Shown: one piece after another, positions 9,118 to 16,848 of the stretch
Layout of the letters: the number at the start of each line of letters is the position of its first letter
How positions within the stretch are numbered: the first letter of the stretch is position 1
Assembly (NCBI GenBank): GCA_934270565.1
Contig: CAKQPR010000027.1
Location: 1 to 21,484, forward strand
Direction: 5' to 3'
DNA from: an uncultured Clostridia bacterium
GTDB lineage: Bacteria; Bacillota; Clostridia; Christensenellales; Pumilibacteraceae
DNA: 21,484 bases
Translations under genes and position numbers: made by a program
The notes under the pieces: model-generated
What the model was told of the DNA's origin: nothing
Seen by the model: the letters and a program-made list of their open reading frames with translations, nothing else
Database searches by the model: none

Positions 9118-10113
9118 TTAATCCACGTCGTAGCCGCACGCTTCGAGCGTATATTTTTGTAAGTTATACTCGTGTTCGAAATCCACGTCGTAGGGAATCG
9201 TGTCTTGAATCATGTCGATAAACTCGCGCATCATCACGTCGTAACGCCCCTCTTCGGGAATATCGATCGTGCGGTGACAGTCCTTCCACGGATTGCCCTC
9301 GCCCGCCGCGGCTTCGCGAACGATCATCGGACATTCGATGGGCGAAACGCTGACCGTGCCTTTCTCGCCGTAAACCGTAAACTCGCGCATACCCCAACCG
9401 TTGACTTCCACGCTCGAGGTTTTCACAGTCGCGATCCCGTCGGGGTACGACATCACAATCACCGAAGTGTCGGTAAGTTCTATCCCGCCGTCGCCCGAAA
9501 CCGCGTTGAACGCCGTAAGCTCTTTTGGGTTGCCTTTCAGTTTCATCACGAGATCTATGAGGTGTCCGCCGAAAATGAACGTCGAGGGGCATTTCACGCC
9601 GTAGCCCGAAAGTTGCCGTTTGAACCACTCGGGGTGCTTGGTACTCATGGTCGCGACGATATTGTATATCCGCCCGAGTTCCCCGCGTTTCGCCTTGTTC
9701 AGAACGTATCTGATACCCGCGTTGTAACGGTACATGTACCCCGTCTGGAACACGAGCTTTTTGTCTTTTGCGATGTCGAGAAACTTTTTGTAAGCGTTAA
9801 GATTCGTGCCGGCGGGTTTGTCCATGTGAACGTGCAGTCCGCGCTCGGCGCAGATCGTCGCCGTATCCACGAGGTCCGGAACCGAACTTTCCACCATTGC
9901 CGCCTCTACACCGGTCGCGCAAAGTTCGTCAAGAGAAAACCGCGGAATATCGTCGTAAACGCCGGGATTTTCCTTTACCCGTCGCGCGTACGTTTCGTCG
10001 CTCGGCTCGTAAAGCCCCGCAATCTCCGCGCCGTCGGTTTTGCGTAAAGTGTCTATTGCGGCCGCCGCGTGATTGTGACCTATTCCGAATATCCCTATCC
10101 TCGTTTTTTTCAT
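9118..10113 (-). CDS. Gfo/Idh/MocA-family oxidoreductase, first gene of the operon
   Basis: This 331-residue NAD(P)-dependent sugar/polyol dehydrogenase-type protein has an N-terminal Rossmann fold with GIFGIGHNHAA at 7-17, DKP at 98-100 (the family's E/DKP motif with catalytic Lys99), and GGHLIDL at 182-188 supplying the conserved His184 and Asp187. The C-terminal alpha/beta substrate domain is complete, so the length is normal for the family. Start ATG 10113 has a GGAG site 9 bases upstream. It is the first gene after a near-consensus promoter (10170-10198), leaving a leader of about 50 bases. The family oxidises or reduces sugars, inositols and amino sugars; specificity cannot be read here. 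Its position directly after the AraC-type operator suggests its substrate is linked to the inducing glycan (inference). Confidence 0.9.
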   Translation of the reverse strand: MKKTRIGIFGIGHNHAAAAIDTLRKTDGAEIAGLYEPSDETYARRVKENPGVYDDIPRFSLDELCATGVEAAMVESSVPDLVDTATICAERGLHVHMDKPAGTNLNAYKKFLDIAKDKKLVFQTGYMYRYNAGIRYVLNKAKRGELGRIYNIVATMSTKHPEWFKRQLSGYGVKCPSTFIFGGHLIDLVMKLKGNPKELTAFNAVSGDGGIELTDTSVIVMSYPDGIATVKTSSVEVNGWGMREFTVYGEKGTVSVSPIECPMIVREAAAGEGNPWKDCHRTIDIPEEGRYDVMMREFIDMIQDTIPYDVDFEHEYNLQKYTLEACGYDVD

Positions 10114-10169
10114 AAACGCTCACTCCGTTTTCCCTAAGGCTTGCCTGAAATTGTCGGGTTACGTAGTAA

Positions 10170-10198
10170 ATTATAAATCATACCGCGCCGCATGTAAA
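10170..10198 (-). promoter_or_regulatory. Promoter of the Gfo-led glycan operon
   Basis: On the minus strand, -35 TTTACA (10198-10193) and -10 TATAAT (10175-10170) are separated by 17 bases. Transcription would start near 10163, about 50 bases before the Gfo/Idh start codon. The -35 box is the edge of a conserved 43-base block shared with the giant esterase gene. Confidence 0.82.
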
Positions 10199-10235
10199 TA
10201 GTTAAAGTGATATTTTTATCTTTTATGATACCGAA
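10193..10235 (-). promoter_or_regulatory. Operator copy A (probable AraC-family binding site)
   Basis: This 43-base block matches 16603-16645 at 38 of 43 positions. Its core is TGATATTTTTATC (plus strand 10208-10220), containing the inverted pair GATA/TATC, followed by TTATGATACCGAA. It begins at the -35 box and extends upstream of it, the usual position for an activator touching sigma. That the neighbouring AraC-family protein binds it is inferred from the shared sites, not shown. Confidence 0.7.
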
Positions 10236-10273
10236 TTAGTTTACCTGAATTTGGATAATTCGCGCGTTTCTTC

Positions 10274-10303
10274 TTGACATTTTTATCAAAAATGCTTTAC
10301 AAT
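10274..10303 (+). promoter_or_regulatory. Promoter of the AraC-family gene with embedded operator copy C (10275-10296)
   Basis: -35 TTGACA (10274-10279) and -10 TACAAT (10298-10303) are 18 bases apart. The same stretch carries a third operator copy: TGACATTTTTATC at 10275-10287 followed by AAAAATGCT, differing from copy B at only 3 of 22 positions. A protein bound here would cover the -35/-10 spacer, so autorepression is the likely effect. The expected transcription start (about 10310) lies only 0-4 bases before the ATG. Confidence 0.7.
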
Positions 10304-10312
10304 AAGCTTGTT

Positions 10313-11125
10313 ATGAACAATCTCGACGTATCCGAAATCATCTTAAATCGCATCGTCGCAATCAACACGATTGCCAAAAACGATCATCGCGTGGTCACCA
10401 GAAACGACCGCTCGACTTACGCGCTCACCATGAAAATCGCCGGGCGCACGACTTACGTTTGCGACGGCGAACGCTTCGTGTCCGACGTGAACAATATGCT
10501 GCTCATCGACAAAAACGCGCGGTATCAGTGGCATATGGACGAGAAAGGCAAGTGCGTCATGGTCGAGTTCGAGGGGAACGTCGGCAACGAACCGTTCAGC
10601 TTTATCGACTTCACTCTTACCGATACCGCCGCGCAGGAAGTCGCCGCGCTGTTCATCTCTGCGGCCAACCTCTGGGATATGAAAAAGGACAATTATATGC
10701 TAAAATGCAAGTCCATTTTCTATCTCATACTAGACAAAGCTACCACGCACAAAAAGCAATCGTACCTTCCCAGCAGTTACAAACATATGCTCGAACCGGT
10801 CGTCAACTATATCCACGCCAACTACGGCGATCCCGAAATCACCAACGACACTCTCGCCGCCATCGCAGGCACCAGCACCGTTTACTTCCGCAAACTCTTC
10901 ACCAAGGCTTTCAACGTTTCGCCCATAAAATACCTGCGCTCCGTCCGCATTAAAAAAGCCACCGAACTACTGATCGGCGACGGCTCGTCCGTCAGCGAAA
11001 TCGCCGAAGCCACCGGTTACGGTTCGCTGTACAACTTCAGTAAAATGTTCAAACTCGAAACCGGCGTTTCCCCTCGCGAGTACGCCGCCACCTACTCCAC
11101 CCGCAAAGAATACATCGGAGAATAA
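10313..11125 (+). CDS. AraC-family transcriptional regulator
   Basis: This 270-residue cytoplasmic DNA-binding protein has an N-terminal cupin-like sensor domain (about 20-110; YALTMKIAGRTTYVCDG to ARYQWHMDEKGKCVMVEF) that would bind a sugar inducer. The C-terminal AraC double helix-turn-helix spans 160-262 and includes LAAIAGTSTVYFRKLFTKAF for the first HTH and VSEIAEATGYGSLYNFSKMFK, then GVSPREY, for the second. It is the only plus-strand gene in the left 16 kb and is divergent from the glycan operon. I chose ATG 10313: upstream in-frame starts at 10274 and 10294 fall inside the promoter, and none has a ribosome site. ATG 10313 itself also lacks a Shine-Dalgarno site, suggesting a leaderless mRNA. 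The likely job is sensing the glycan product and activating the Gfo-led operon and the esterase gene. Confidence 0.9.
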   Translation: MNNLDVSEIILNRIVAINTIAKNDHRVVTRNDRSTYALTMKIAGRTTYVCDGERFVSDVNNMLLIDKNARYQWHMDEKGKCVMVEFEGNVGNEPFSFIDFTLTDTAAQEVAALFISAANLWDMKKDNYMLKCKSIFYLILDKATTHKKQSYLPSSYKHMLEPVVNYIHANYGDPEITNDTLAAIAGTSTVYFRKLFTKAFNVSPIKYLRSVRIKKATELLIGDGSSVSEIAEATGYGSLYNFSKMFKLETGVSPREYAATYSTRKEYIGE

Positions 11126-11202
11126 CGCGTAAAATAAACGATAACGCCGTAAATCCCCGCCGCGGAACTGGAAATTATCCTTTTTCAACCCGCTACGCAA
11201 CG

Positions 11203-11239
11203 AAAAAAGGAACTGCAATCGATTCGCAGTCCCTTTTTT
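11203..11239. terminator. Bidirectional rho-independent terminator
   Basis: A 14-base stem pairs 11203-11216 (AAAAAAGGAACTGC) with 11226-11239 (GCAGTCCCTTTTTT), with one mismatch and a 9-base loop. A T tract is present in both directions. It lies between the convergent AraC gene (plus) and giant lipoprotein gene (minus) and can end both. Confidence 0.88.
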
Positions 11240-11257
11240 GATTACTATTAAATTTTC

Positions 11258-14200
11258 TTACGCCGCAAGCGTACCTTCGGGCGCATCGAGCTTGGTAATC
11301 GCAGTGTTGCCGTTGCTGTTGCTGTCTTTTCCCACGACTTTATCGTCGCCGCTGTCGTCGCTTAAACCTGCCTCATAGTATGTAATCGTAATCGAAGTGA
11401 ACGCGCCGCTGCCGATTGTGCCGATAATGCCGCCGACCTGATCCGTTCCGGTAACGGTGCCCGTATTCGTCACGCCTTCGACGGTCTGAGCCTCGGCGCC
11501 GGTAGTCCCCAACAGAATACCCACGATGCCGCCGATACCGGTCTTGCCGGAAATCGCGCCCTCGTTGCGACAATTCTTTATCGTAACCGACGGTGCTGCC
11601 GACGCCTTATACAAGTAGCCGAGTATACCGCCCGCATAGTTCGCAGTAGTCGACACTTCACCTTTGTTTACGCAGTTTTCGATCAAAAGGTTTGCGCTGC
11701 TTCTGCCAACGATACCGCCGGCATTACCGTTGGTTGCGTGCGTATTCTTCACGGTCGCTTCGTTAACGCAGTTTTTGACGGTAGTAACCGCGCCGCTTGC
11801 ATACACCGGTGTTCCGACAATACCGCCTGCGCCCATTCCGCTGCCAGAGCAAGTAATCGCCCCCTGAACAGTAAGATTAAGCACGGTCGCGCCGCCCGAA
11901 TAACCCACTACGCCTACGCCGTTCGTTGCCGTAAGCGTTACGTAAACGGTCTTGCCGTTTCCGTCGAGCGTACCCGCAAAGTAATTCGTTCCAGAGTTTC
12001 CTATTCTTGTCTTAATCGGATCTTCCGCGTTGCCGATATTTGCCGTGAGCCTTGCGTACTTGCCGCTCATCTTGGTTCCTGCGTTGACCTTGTCTCCAAA
12101 CTCCTTATAGTCGGCAGCATTAGCGATAAGGTACGGATTTTTTGCACTATTGCCTGCCTCCGCGTCGTCCTTCTGAGCCGCGATAAGTCCGTCGGCGGTT
12201 TTCCACGCTTCGAGGTCGGAAATCGCGTTGTCGCAAGCGCTGTCCGCGAAGTGTTCGTGACATCTGTCGCAAGTGTAATACTCGGCAGTGCCGACGGTGG
12301 CGTACGAAGCAGCAACCGCTTCGGTTCCGACTCCGTTATGCCCGAGCGCCGCGGTCGCGGTGTCGGTATGCGAATAGCCGCACTCGCAGACGTGCGAGGT
12401 ATATCCGCCCGTCGTACAGGTCGGATCGGTCACGGTATCGGTGAAAGTATGCGTCGTTTCGTCCGACTTCGCGCCGCAGGAACACTCATTCCAGTGGTTG
12501 GTGTCGTCGTACTTGACGGTATCGTAACTATGAACGTGCGCGGCGGCAAGCACGTAAGTCGTTACGCCGTCGACGGTCGTCGAGTTGACGACCTTACCGT
12601 CCACGCCGGAAGTCACGGTCAGCGTATAGTCGCCGAGAATAACTCTCAGCGTTTGCCCCTCGCCGAGCGTGGTTTCGCCGTCGGCAAGAAGCGTGACTAC
12701 GCCGTCGTTGCCCGCCGCTGCAATCGCCCCGCCGAGCGTCGCATAGCGCGTATCTCCTACTTTTGCCAACGCTACGAGTTTGTCGGTAATATCCTTTCGG
12801 TAAGTTGCCGAGCATACGGAACAAGTATATTCGGTATAGCCGTTCTCGTCGAACGTGGGATCGGTCGTAGCGCCCTTGACTAACAAGCAGTCTGCGGTTT
12901 CCTTGTGTTCGGCGTTCCTCGAGCAAACGCGGGAGTGCGTTTCCTCGCCCTCGTCGTGCGCCCACTCGCCGTAGTCGTGATCGTCGTTTGCGGCAATCGC
13001 GAGTTCGTCGACGGTAGCAACCGTATAATTGCCGTCCGCGCCCAAAGTAAACAGCGCGCCGCAAGTACATTTATAATGTTCTTTCACGCCCGTGGTCGTG
13101 CAATTCGCCGCCGTACCGTCAACGTGCGCGTAAGTATGCGCCGTGTGCGTGATAACTACCGTAGCCGCCGCGGAAGCGCTGCCCACAAGCACGTCGTTTC
13201 CGTTTTCGTCCTTGACCTGCGCGGTCGCGTAAGAGACATTCACGGCGGTATTAGCGTCCATAACGCCTACCACGTCGCCCTTTACGGTCTTTGCGGTAAG
13301 CGTGGCGTTTTCGTTCTTAAAGCCCGTAACGTTGCAGAAACGGGTTTCGGCTTTATCGTATTTGACGAGTTTTCCGACTGCGCCGCCTACCGCGCCGTTT
13401 TCGGAAATAACGCTGCCCTTCATCGTGCAGTTCTCGATAACGACGTTACCGGTCGCCGAGCCTAAAATACCGCCCGCATAAGCCTTGGTCGCGGTAACGA
13501 CGGCGTTGACCGTGCAGCCGCTTATCGTGGTCGCGGTGCCGTCGCCGTAAGGAACGGTGCCTATAATCGCGCCCGCGAAACTGCTCGAGCCGGTATAATT
13601 AACCGAGCCGGAAACGGTAAGGTTTTTCACGGTCGCCGCCGTAGCGTAACCGATCAAGCCCACGCCGCCGGAAGTCGAAGTAAGTTTGACGTAAACCTCG
13701 TGACCGTCGCCGTCGAGCGTACCGGAAAATCTTGCGGCGTTAGCGTTGCCGACGATCGAAGTAATCGGTTCGTCCGCACTACCTATATTCGCGGTGAGCC
13801 TTGCGTTCTTGCCGGACATATTATTGCCGCCGTTTACCGTCGCCGCGAACGCCTTGTAGTCGGCGATATTTGCAATCTTATACGGCTTTTCCGCCGTGCC
13901 GTAAGATTCGTCGTCTTTCTCGGCGGCCATTTTACCGTCGCCCGCTTTCCACTCTTCGTAGTCCGCGATTTCGTTCTCGCAAGCGCCGTCGGTAAAGTGC
14001 TTTTCGCACACGGAACAAGCGTAATGCGCCTTAACGCCCGCGGTCGCGTAACTTGCCGTAACTTCCGCAACCGCTTCGGGAGTATGCGGAAGCGCGGGAA
14101 CCTCGTCGCGCTTTTCGGTCTGACCGCAAACCGCGCAGGTATAGAGGTCGTAGCCGTTACCCGCGCAAGTCGCGTCGACGTGAGAAGTCTTTTCGAAACT

Positions 14201-16447
14201 ATGTTCTTTGCACGTTTTTACGAGTTTCGTAGCGTTGCCGGGGTTTGCTCCCACGGGAGTTTCTACGCCGCCTACATCGTAACCCGCCGCTATATACTCT
14301 ATCGTAAGATCGGTGAACTTTTGCCCACCGATCGTGCCGACGATGCCGCCGACCTGATTTTCTCCGACTATCTCGCCGGTGTTTTTGACGTAGCGGAGCG
14401 CGTGCGCAGCGGCTTTAGTGCCGGAATGGATAAGCCCGACTACGCCGCCCACGCCCGTAGCGCCGATTATTTTGCCGCCGTTGGTAAAGTCGGTAATCGT
14501 CAGCGACGGAACGCATTCGCCGCTGTTGATGATATACCCCACCGCGCCGCCGACGTATTTCGCCGTCGTAGCGACTTCGCCGTTATTCGCGCAGTTTATT
14601 ATCGTAACGTTGCAACCGTCGCTTCTTCCGAGCAAGCCGCCTGCGTTGTTCGCCGCCGTAACCTTGCCTTCGTTCGTAAAGTCACTGATAGCGACCGCGG
14701 GAACGTACGCGTTTTGTCTGAGAACGTAGCCCGCCGCGCCGCCGACGTAGTTTGCGTCCGCGTTAACCGCGCCGCCGTTCGAGCCGCCGACGATAGAAAT
14801 ATTGCCGGTGCTTCTGCCGATCATACCTCCGGCGTTGCCGCCGCCGTTAGCCGTAATTATCGCTTCGTTCACGCAGTTCGAAAGCGTCGTAACCTTTCCG
14901 TCGGCATAAAGAACCGCACCTACCAAGCCGCCCGCGCCCGAGCCGCTTGCCGTGTACTCGACTTCTCCGCTCACGGTAAGGTCGGTAATCGTCGCGCCCG
15001 CGGCGTAACCTATAAAGCCCACTCCAGCGTTTGCGCCTAGGTCGATATAAATCGTTTTGCCGTTGCCGTCGATCGTACCCGCGAAAGCCGTCGCGGCGGT
15101 CTTGCCCGCATACAGGCGAAGCGGACTGTCCTCCGCGCCGAGATCCGCGGTTATTTTATAACAAGCCGATCTTGCCGCTTCGTTGAAATAGTTTTCATAG
15201 ACGAAAGTCTTGTAATCGTCCTCGTTTGCGATAACGTACGGGTTTTCGCTCGTACCCGCGCCGTCGAGAGTCGGAAGCGCGTAAGTCTGTTTTTCGTTAT
15301 AAATATCCGCGTACGCGAGCGCGAAACTCTTGCCGAACTCGTTGCCCAGTCTTATCATGGACAGCGCGTCGAGGTGCGCGTAGTCGGTGTTGTCGCGGTC
15401 GTAAGTCAGCCAGTCCTCATGCGCGACTTCGACGAAATGCGCTTTACTGCTGACCGCGGCGTAACGCTCTTTCGCGGCGTTCACCACGTCGTAGTTCGTC
15501 CAACGCTGAGTGATGCCGCCGTCGATAGTGGTAAGTCCGGTTTCGGTAAGGTAGCCCTTTTCTTCGAACGCCGCCGTCACGTCGCCGATAAAGTTATTCC
15601 ACAGCGTGGGATAATCGAACGCGTAAGACTGCGCGTCGTTCTCGCCCTGCATCCAGATAAACGACAGAATACGGGCGTCCACTCCGTCCGCTTTCAGCAT
15701 CGCCATTCCGTCGTCAACCTTTTTCATTAGGTGATTATAAAGCGTGATATCCTCTTCCGTCTTTTCGAAAAGTCCGAGCGACGAAGGGCACAGCCACGAG
15801 CCGTGAAGCGTCGCTCCGCCCGTCGCGTCCTTGATTATATAGAAAGTTTCGTCGGGATAGTTCTCGGTAAGATACGCCGCAAGCCCGATCTCGGGACCGA
15901 ACGCTCCGTCTTCGAGCGATGTATAACGTCCCTGACCGAGTTTGACGGGCTCGAACGCAGAGTTCTCGTTCTTGGTTTTCGTCTGCGCGTCGTCGGATTG
16001 AAACGGCGCGTTGGAATAGAAAATTTTCACGTTGTCGAAGCCCGCGCGGTACTTTTCGTACTCCTCGGGCGTAACCACGGGTTTGAGATTCTTGCTGTAA
16101 GTCCAGCCCACGGCGTTGCTCTGCCCGGCAAGCACGATGACTTTCGCGATTCTTTCGGTTTCTTCGCCGCGATAAGTATACCCGCACTCGCAGGTATGTT
16201 CGGTATAACCTTTCTCGGTATAAGTCGGTTCTATCGTCTTATCTGCGAACGCATGCGCCGCAACGTCAGTCTTGTCGTGACAGATCGCGCATTCGCGCCA
16301 GTGGTCGTGATCGTCGTACTTTACGGCATAGTCGTGGTCGCAGTGCGCAGGCTCGGGCGTATCGTTGCCGCCGCATGCAACCGCCACCGACGCGAGTACC
16401 GCAATCAACGCGAAAACGAGTGTACTCAGCCAAATTCGTCTTTTCAT
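11258..16447 (-). CDS. Giant lipoprotein: SASA-type acetylesterase fused to three GLUG solenoid blocks
   Basis: This 1729-residue protein starts at ATG 16447 with GGGAGG 4 bases upstream; an in-frame ATG at 16471 lies in a leader hairpin and has no ribosome site. The signal peptide ends at a lipobox-like AVAC (Cys25). Residues 35-100 form a Cys-rich CxxC/CxC module. Residues 101-385 form a sialate O-acetylesterase/CE6-type SGNH hydrolase: GQSN (nucleophile Ser110), GPEIG 184-188, WMQGEND 265-271, and DYAH with Asp355/His358. GLUG blocks follow at about 400-740, 855-1090 and 1435-1715. They are separated by CxxC linkers (about 746-815, 1105-1220, 1304-1400). Linkers two and four share the pattern SYATxGxxxxYxCxxCxxHFxDxAC, showing internal duplication. 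No sortase or SLH anchor is visible. It probably deacetylates glycan at the cell surface while the solenoids bind polymer (inference). Confidence 0.85.
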   Translation of the reverse strand: MKRRIWLSTLVFALIAVLASVAVACGGNDTPEPAHCDHDYAVKYDDHDHWRECAICHDKTDVAAHAFADKTIEPTYTEKGYTEHTCECGYTYRGEETERIAKVIVLAGQSNAVGWTYSKNLKPVVTPEEYEKYRAGFDNVKIFYSNAPFQSDDAQTKTKNENSAFEPVKLGQGRYTSLEDGAFGPEIGLAAYLTENYPDETFYIIKDATGGATLHGSWLCPSSLGLFEKTEEDITLYNHLMKKVDDGMAMLKADGVDARILSFIWMQGENDAQSYAFDYPTLWNNFIGDVTAAFEEKGYLTETGLTTIDGGITQRWTNYDVVNAAKERYAAVSSKAHFVEVAHEDWLTYDRDNTDYAHLDALSMIRLGNEFGKSFALAYADIYNEKQTYALPTLDGAGTSENPYVIANEDDYKTFVYENYFNEAARSACYKITADLGAEDSPLRLYAGKTAATAFAGTIDGNGKTIYIDLGANAGVGFIGYAAGATITDLTVSGEVEYTASGSGAGGLVGAVLYADGKVTTLSNCVNEAIITANGGGNAGGMIGRSTGNISIVGGSNGGAVNADANYVGGAAGYVLRQNAYVPAVAISDFTNEGKVTAANNAGGLLGRSDGCNVTIINCANNGEVATTAKYVGGAVGYIINSGECVPSLTITDFTNGGKIIGATGVGGVVGLIHSGTKAAAHALRYVKNTGEIVGENQVGGIVGTIGGQKFTDLTIEYIAAGYDVGGVETPVGANPGNATKLVKTCKEHSFEKTSHVDATCAGNGYDLYTCAVCGQTEKRDEVPALPHTPEAVAEVTASYATAGVKAHYACSVCEKHFTDGACENEIADYEEWKAGDGKMAAEKDDESYGTAEKPYKIANIADYKAFAATVNGGNNMSGKNARLTANIGSADEPITSIVGNANAARFSGTLDGDGHEVYVKLTSTSGGVGLIGYATAATVKNLTVSGSVNYTGSSSFAGAIIGTVPYGDGTATTISGCTVNAVVTATKAYAGGILGSATGNVVIENCTMKGSVISENGAVGGAVGKLVKYDKAETRFCNVTGFKNENATLTAKTVKGDVVGVMDANTAVNVSYATAQVKDENGNDVLVGSASAAATVVITHTAHTYAHVDGTAANCTTTGVKEHYKCTCGALFTLGADGNYTVATVDELAIAANDDHDYGEWAHDEGEETHSRVCSRNAEHKETADCLLVKGATTDPTFDENGYTEYTCSVCSATYRKDITDKLVALAKVGDTRYATLGGAIAAAGNDGVVTLLADGETTLGEGQTLRVILGDYTLTVTSGVDGKVVNSTTVDGVTTYVLAAAHVHSYDTVKYDDTNHWNECSCGAKSDETTHTFTDTVTDPTCTTGGYTSHVCECGYSHTDTATAALGHNGVGTEAVAASYATVGTAEYYTCDRCHEHFADSACDNAISDLEAWKTADGLIAAQKDDAEAGNSAKNPYLIANAADYKEFGDKVNAGTKMSGKYARLTANIGNAEDPIKTRIGNSGTNYFAGTLDGNGKTVYVTLTATNGVGVVGYSGGATVLNLTVQGAITCSGSGMGAGGIVGTPVYASGAVTTVKNCVNEATVKNTHATNGNAGGIVGRSSANLLIENCVNKGEVSTTANYAGGILGYLYKASAAPSVTIKNCRNEGAISGKTGIGGIVGILLGTTGAEAQTVEGVTNTGTVTGTDQVGGIIGTIGSGAFTSITITYYEAGLSDDSGDDKVVGKDSNSNGNTAITKLDAPEGTLAA

Positions 16448-16460
16448 TTTTCCTCCCGCC

Positions 16461-16483
16461 GCCGAAGGCATTTTGCCCCCGGC
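16461..16483 (-). promoter_or_regulatory. Leader hairpin just before the ribosome site of the giant lipoprotein gene
   Basis: In the minus-strand RNA, GCCGGGGGC pairs with GCCUUCGGC around loop AAAAU (nine pairs, two of them G-U). Its 3' foot ends three bases before the GGGAGG ribosome site at 16452-16457. It may stabilise the message or affect initiation; nothing more can be said from one copy. Confidence 0.5.
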
Positions 16484-16578
16484 GTTAAATCGAAATGCGT
16501 TTCGGAAACTTGATCTTTTCGCGCCAGAAGCGGATATAACCGCTCACTTGACGCAATCGCCATCACCGAATCGCTTTT

Positions 16579-16608
16579 ATCTTACACCGTTTACGGCGAA
16601 CTTGTAAA
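16579..16608 (-). promoter_or_regulatory. Promoter of the giant lipoprotein gene
   Basis: On the minus strand, -35 TTTACA (16608-16603) and -10 TAAGAT (16584-16579) are separated by 18 bases. This predicts a start near 16572 and a leader of about 125 bases. The -35 is identical to that of the Gfo-led operon, and both are the edge of the shared operator block. The -10 is weaker than TATAAT, consistent with dependence on an activator. Confidence 0.7.
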
Positions 16609-16645
16609 TAGCAAAAGTGATATTTTTATCAATTATGCTACCGAA
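16603..16645 (-). promoter_or_regulatory. Operator copy B (probable AraC-family binding site)
   Basis: This block is 38/43 identical to 10193-10235, in the same orientation and at the same distance from the -35. The core TGATATTTTTATC is at 16618-16630, followed by AATTATGCTACCGAA. Surrounding intergenic DNA is not similar, so the identity reflects a conserved site and not a recent duplication of the region. Confidence 0.7.
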
Positions 16646-16648
16646 AAA

Positions 16649-16848
16649 TGCCGCTATAGGTAATTATTACCGTTTTTTAACCTTTCCGTTTATCTTTTTT
16701 GACAAGAGAAACGGAAAAAGTACGGTCTATTTTAAATTTAACGAGCAGCATCCGTCTTTAACTGTCACGCAGAGAAACAGCCGGGCGGTTTGCACGGCTG
16801 TTTCGTGGAATCCCCCGCAACAGAGGTATAATTTATCCTTTAATCGGC
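16649..16848. other. Intergenic DNA with two hairpins, no convincing gene
   Basis: Two stem-loops are visible. TTTCCGTTT 16683-16691 pairs with AAACGGAAA 16709-16717. GAAACAGCCG 16774-16783 pairs with CGGCTGTTTC 16795-16804, a perfect 10-base stem with an 11-base loop. The second lies downstream of the SLOG-ABC gene stop and could end its transcript, though no T tract follows on either strand. I see no supported coding region. Confidence 0.5.
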
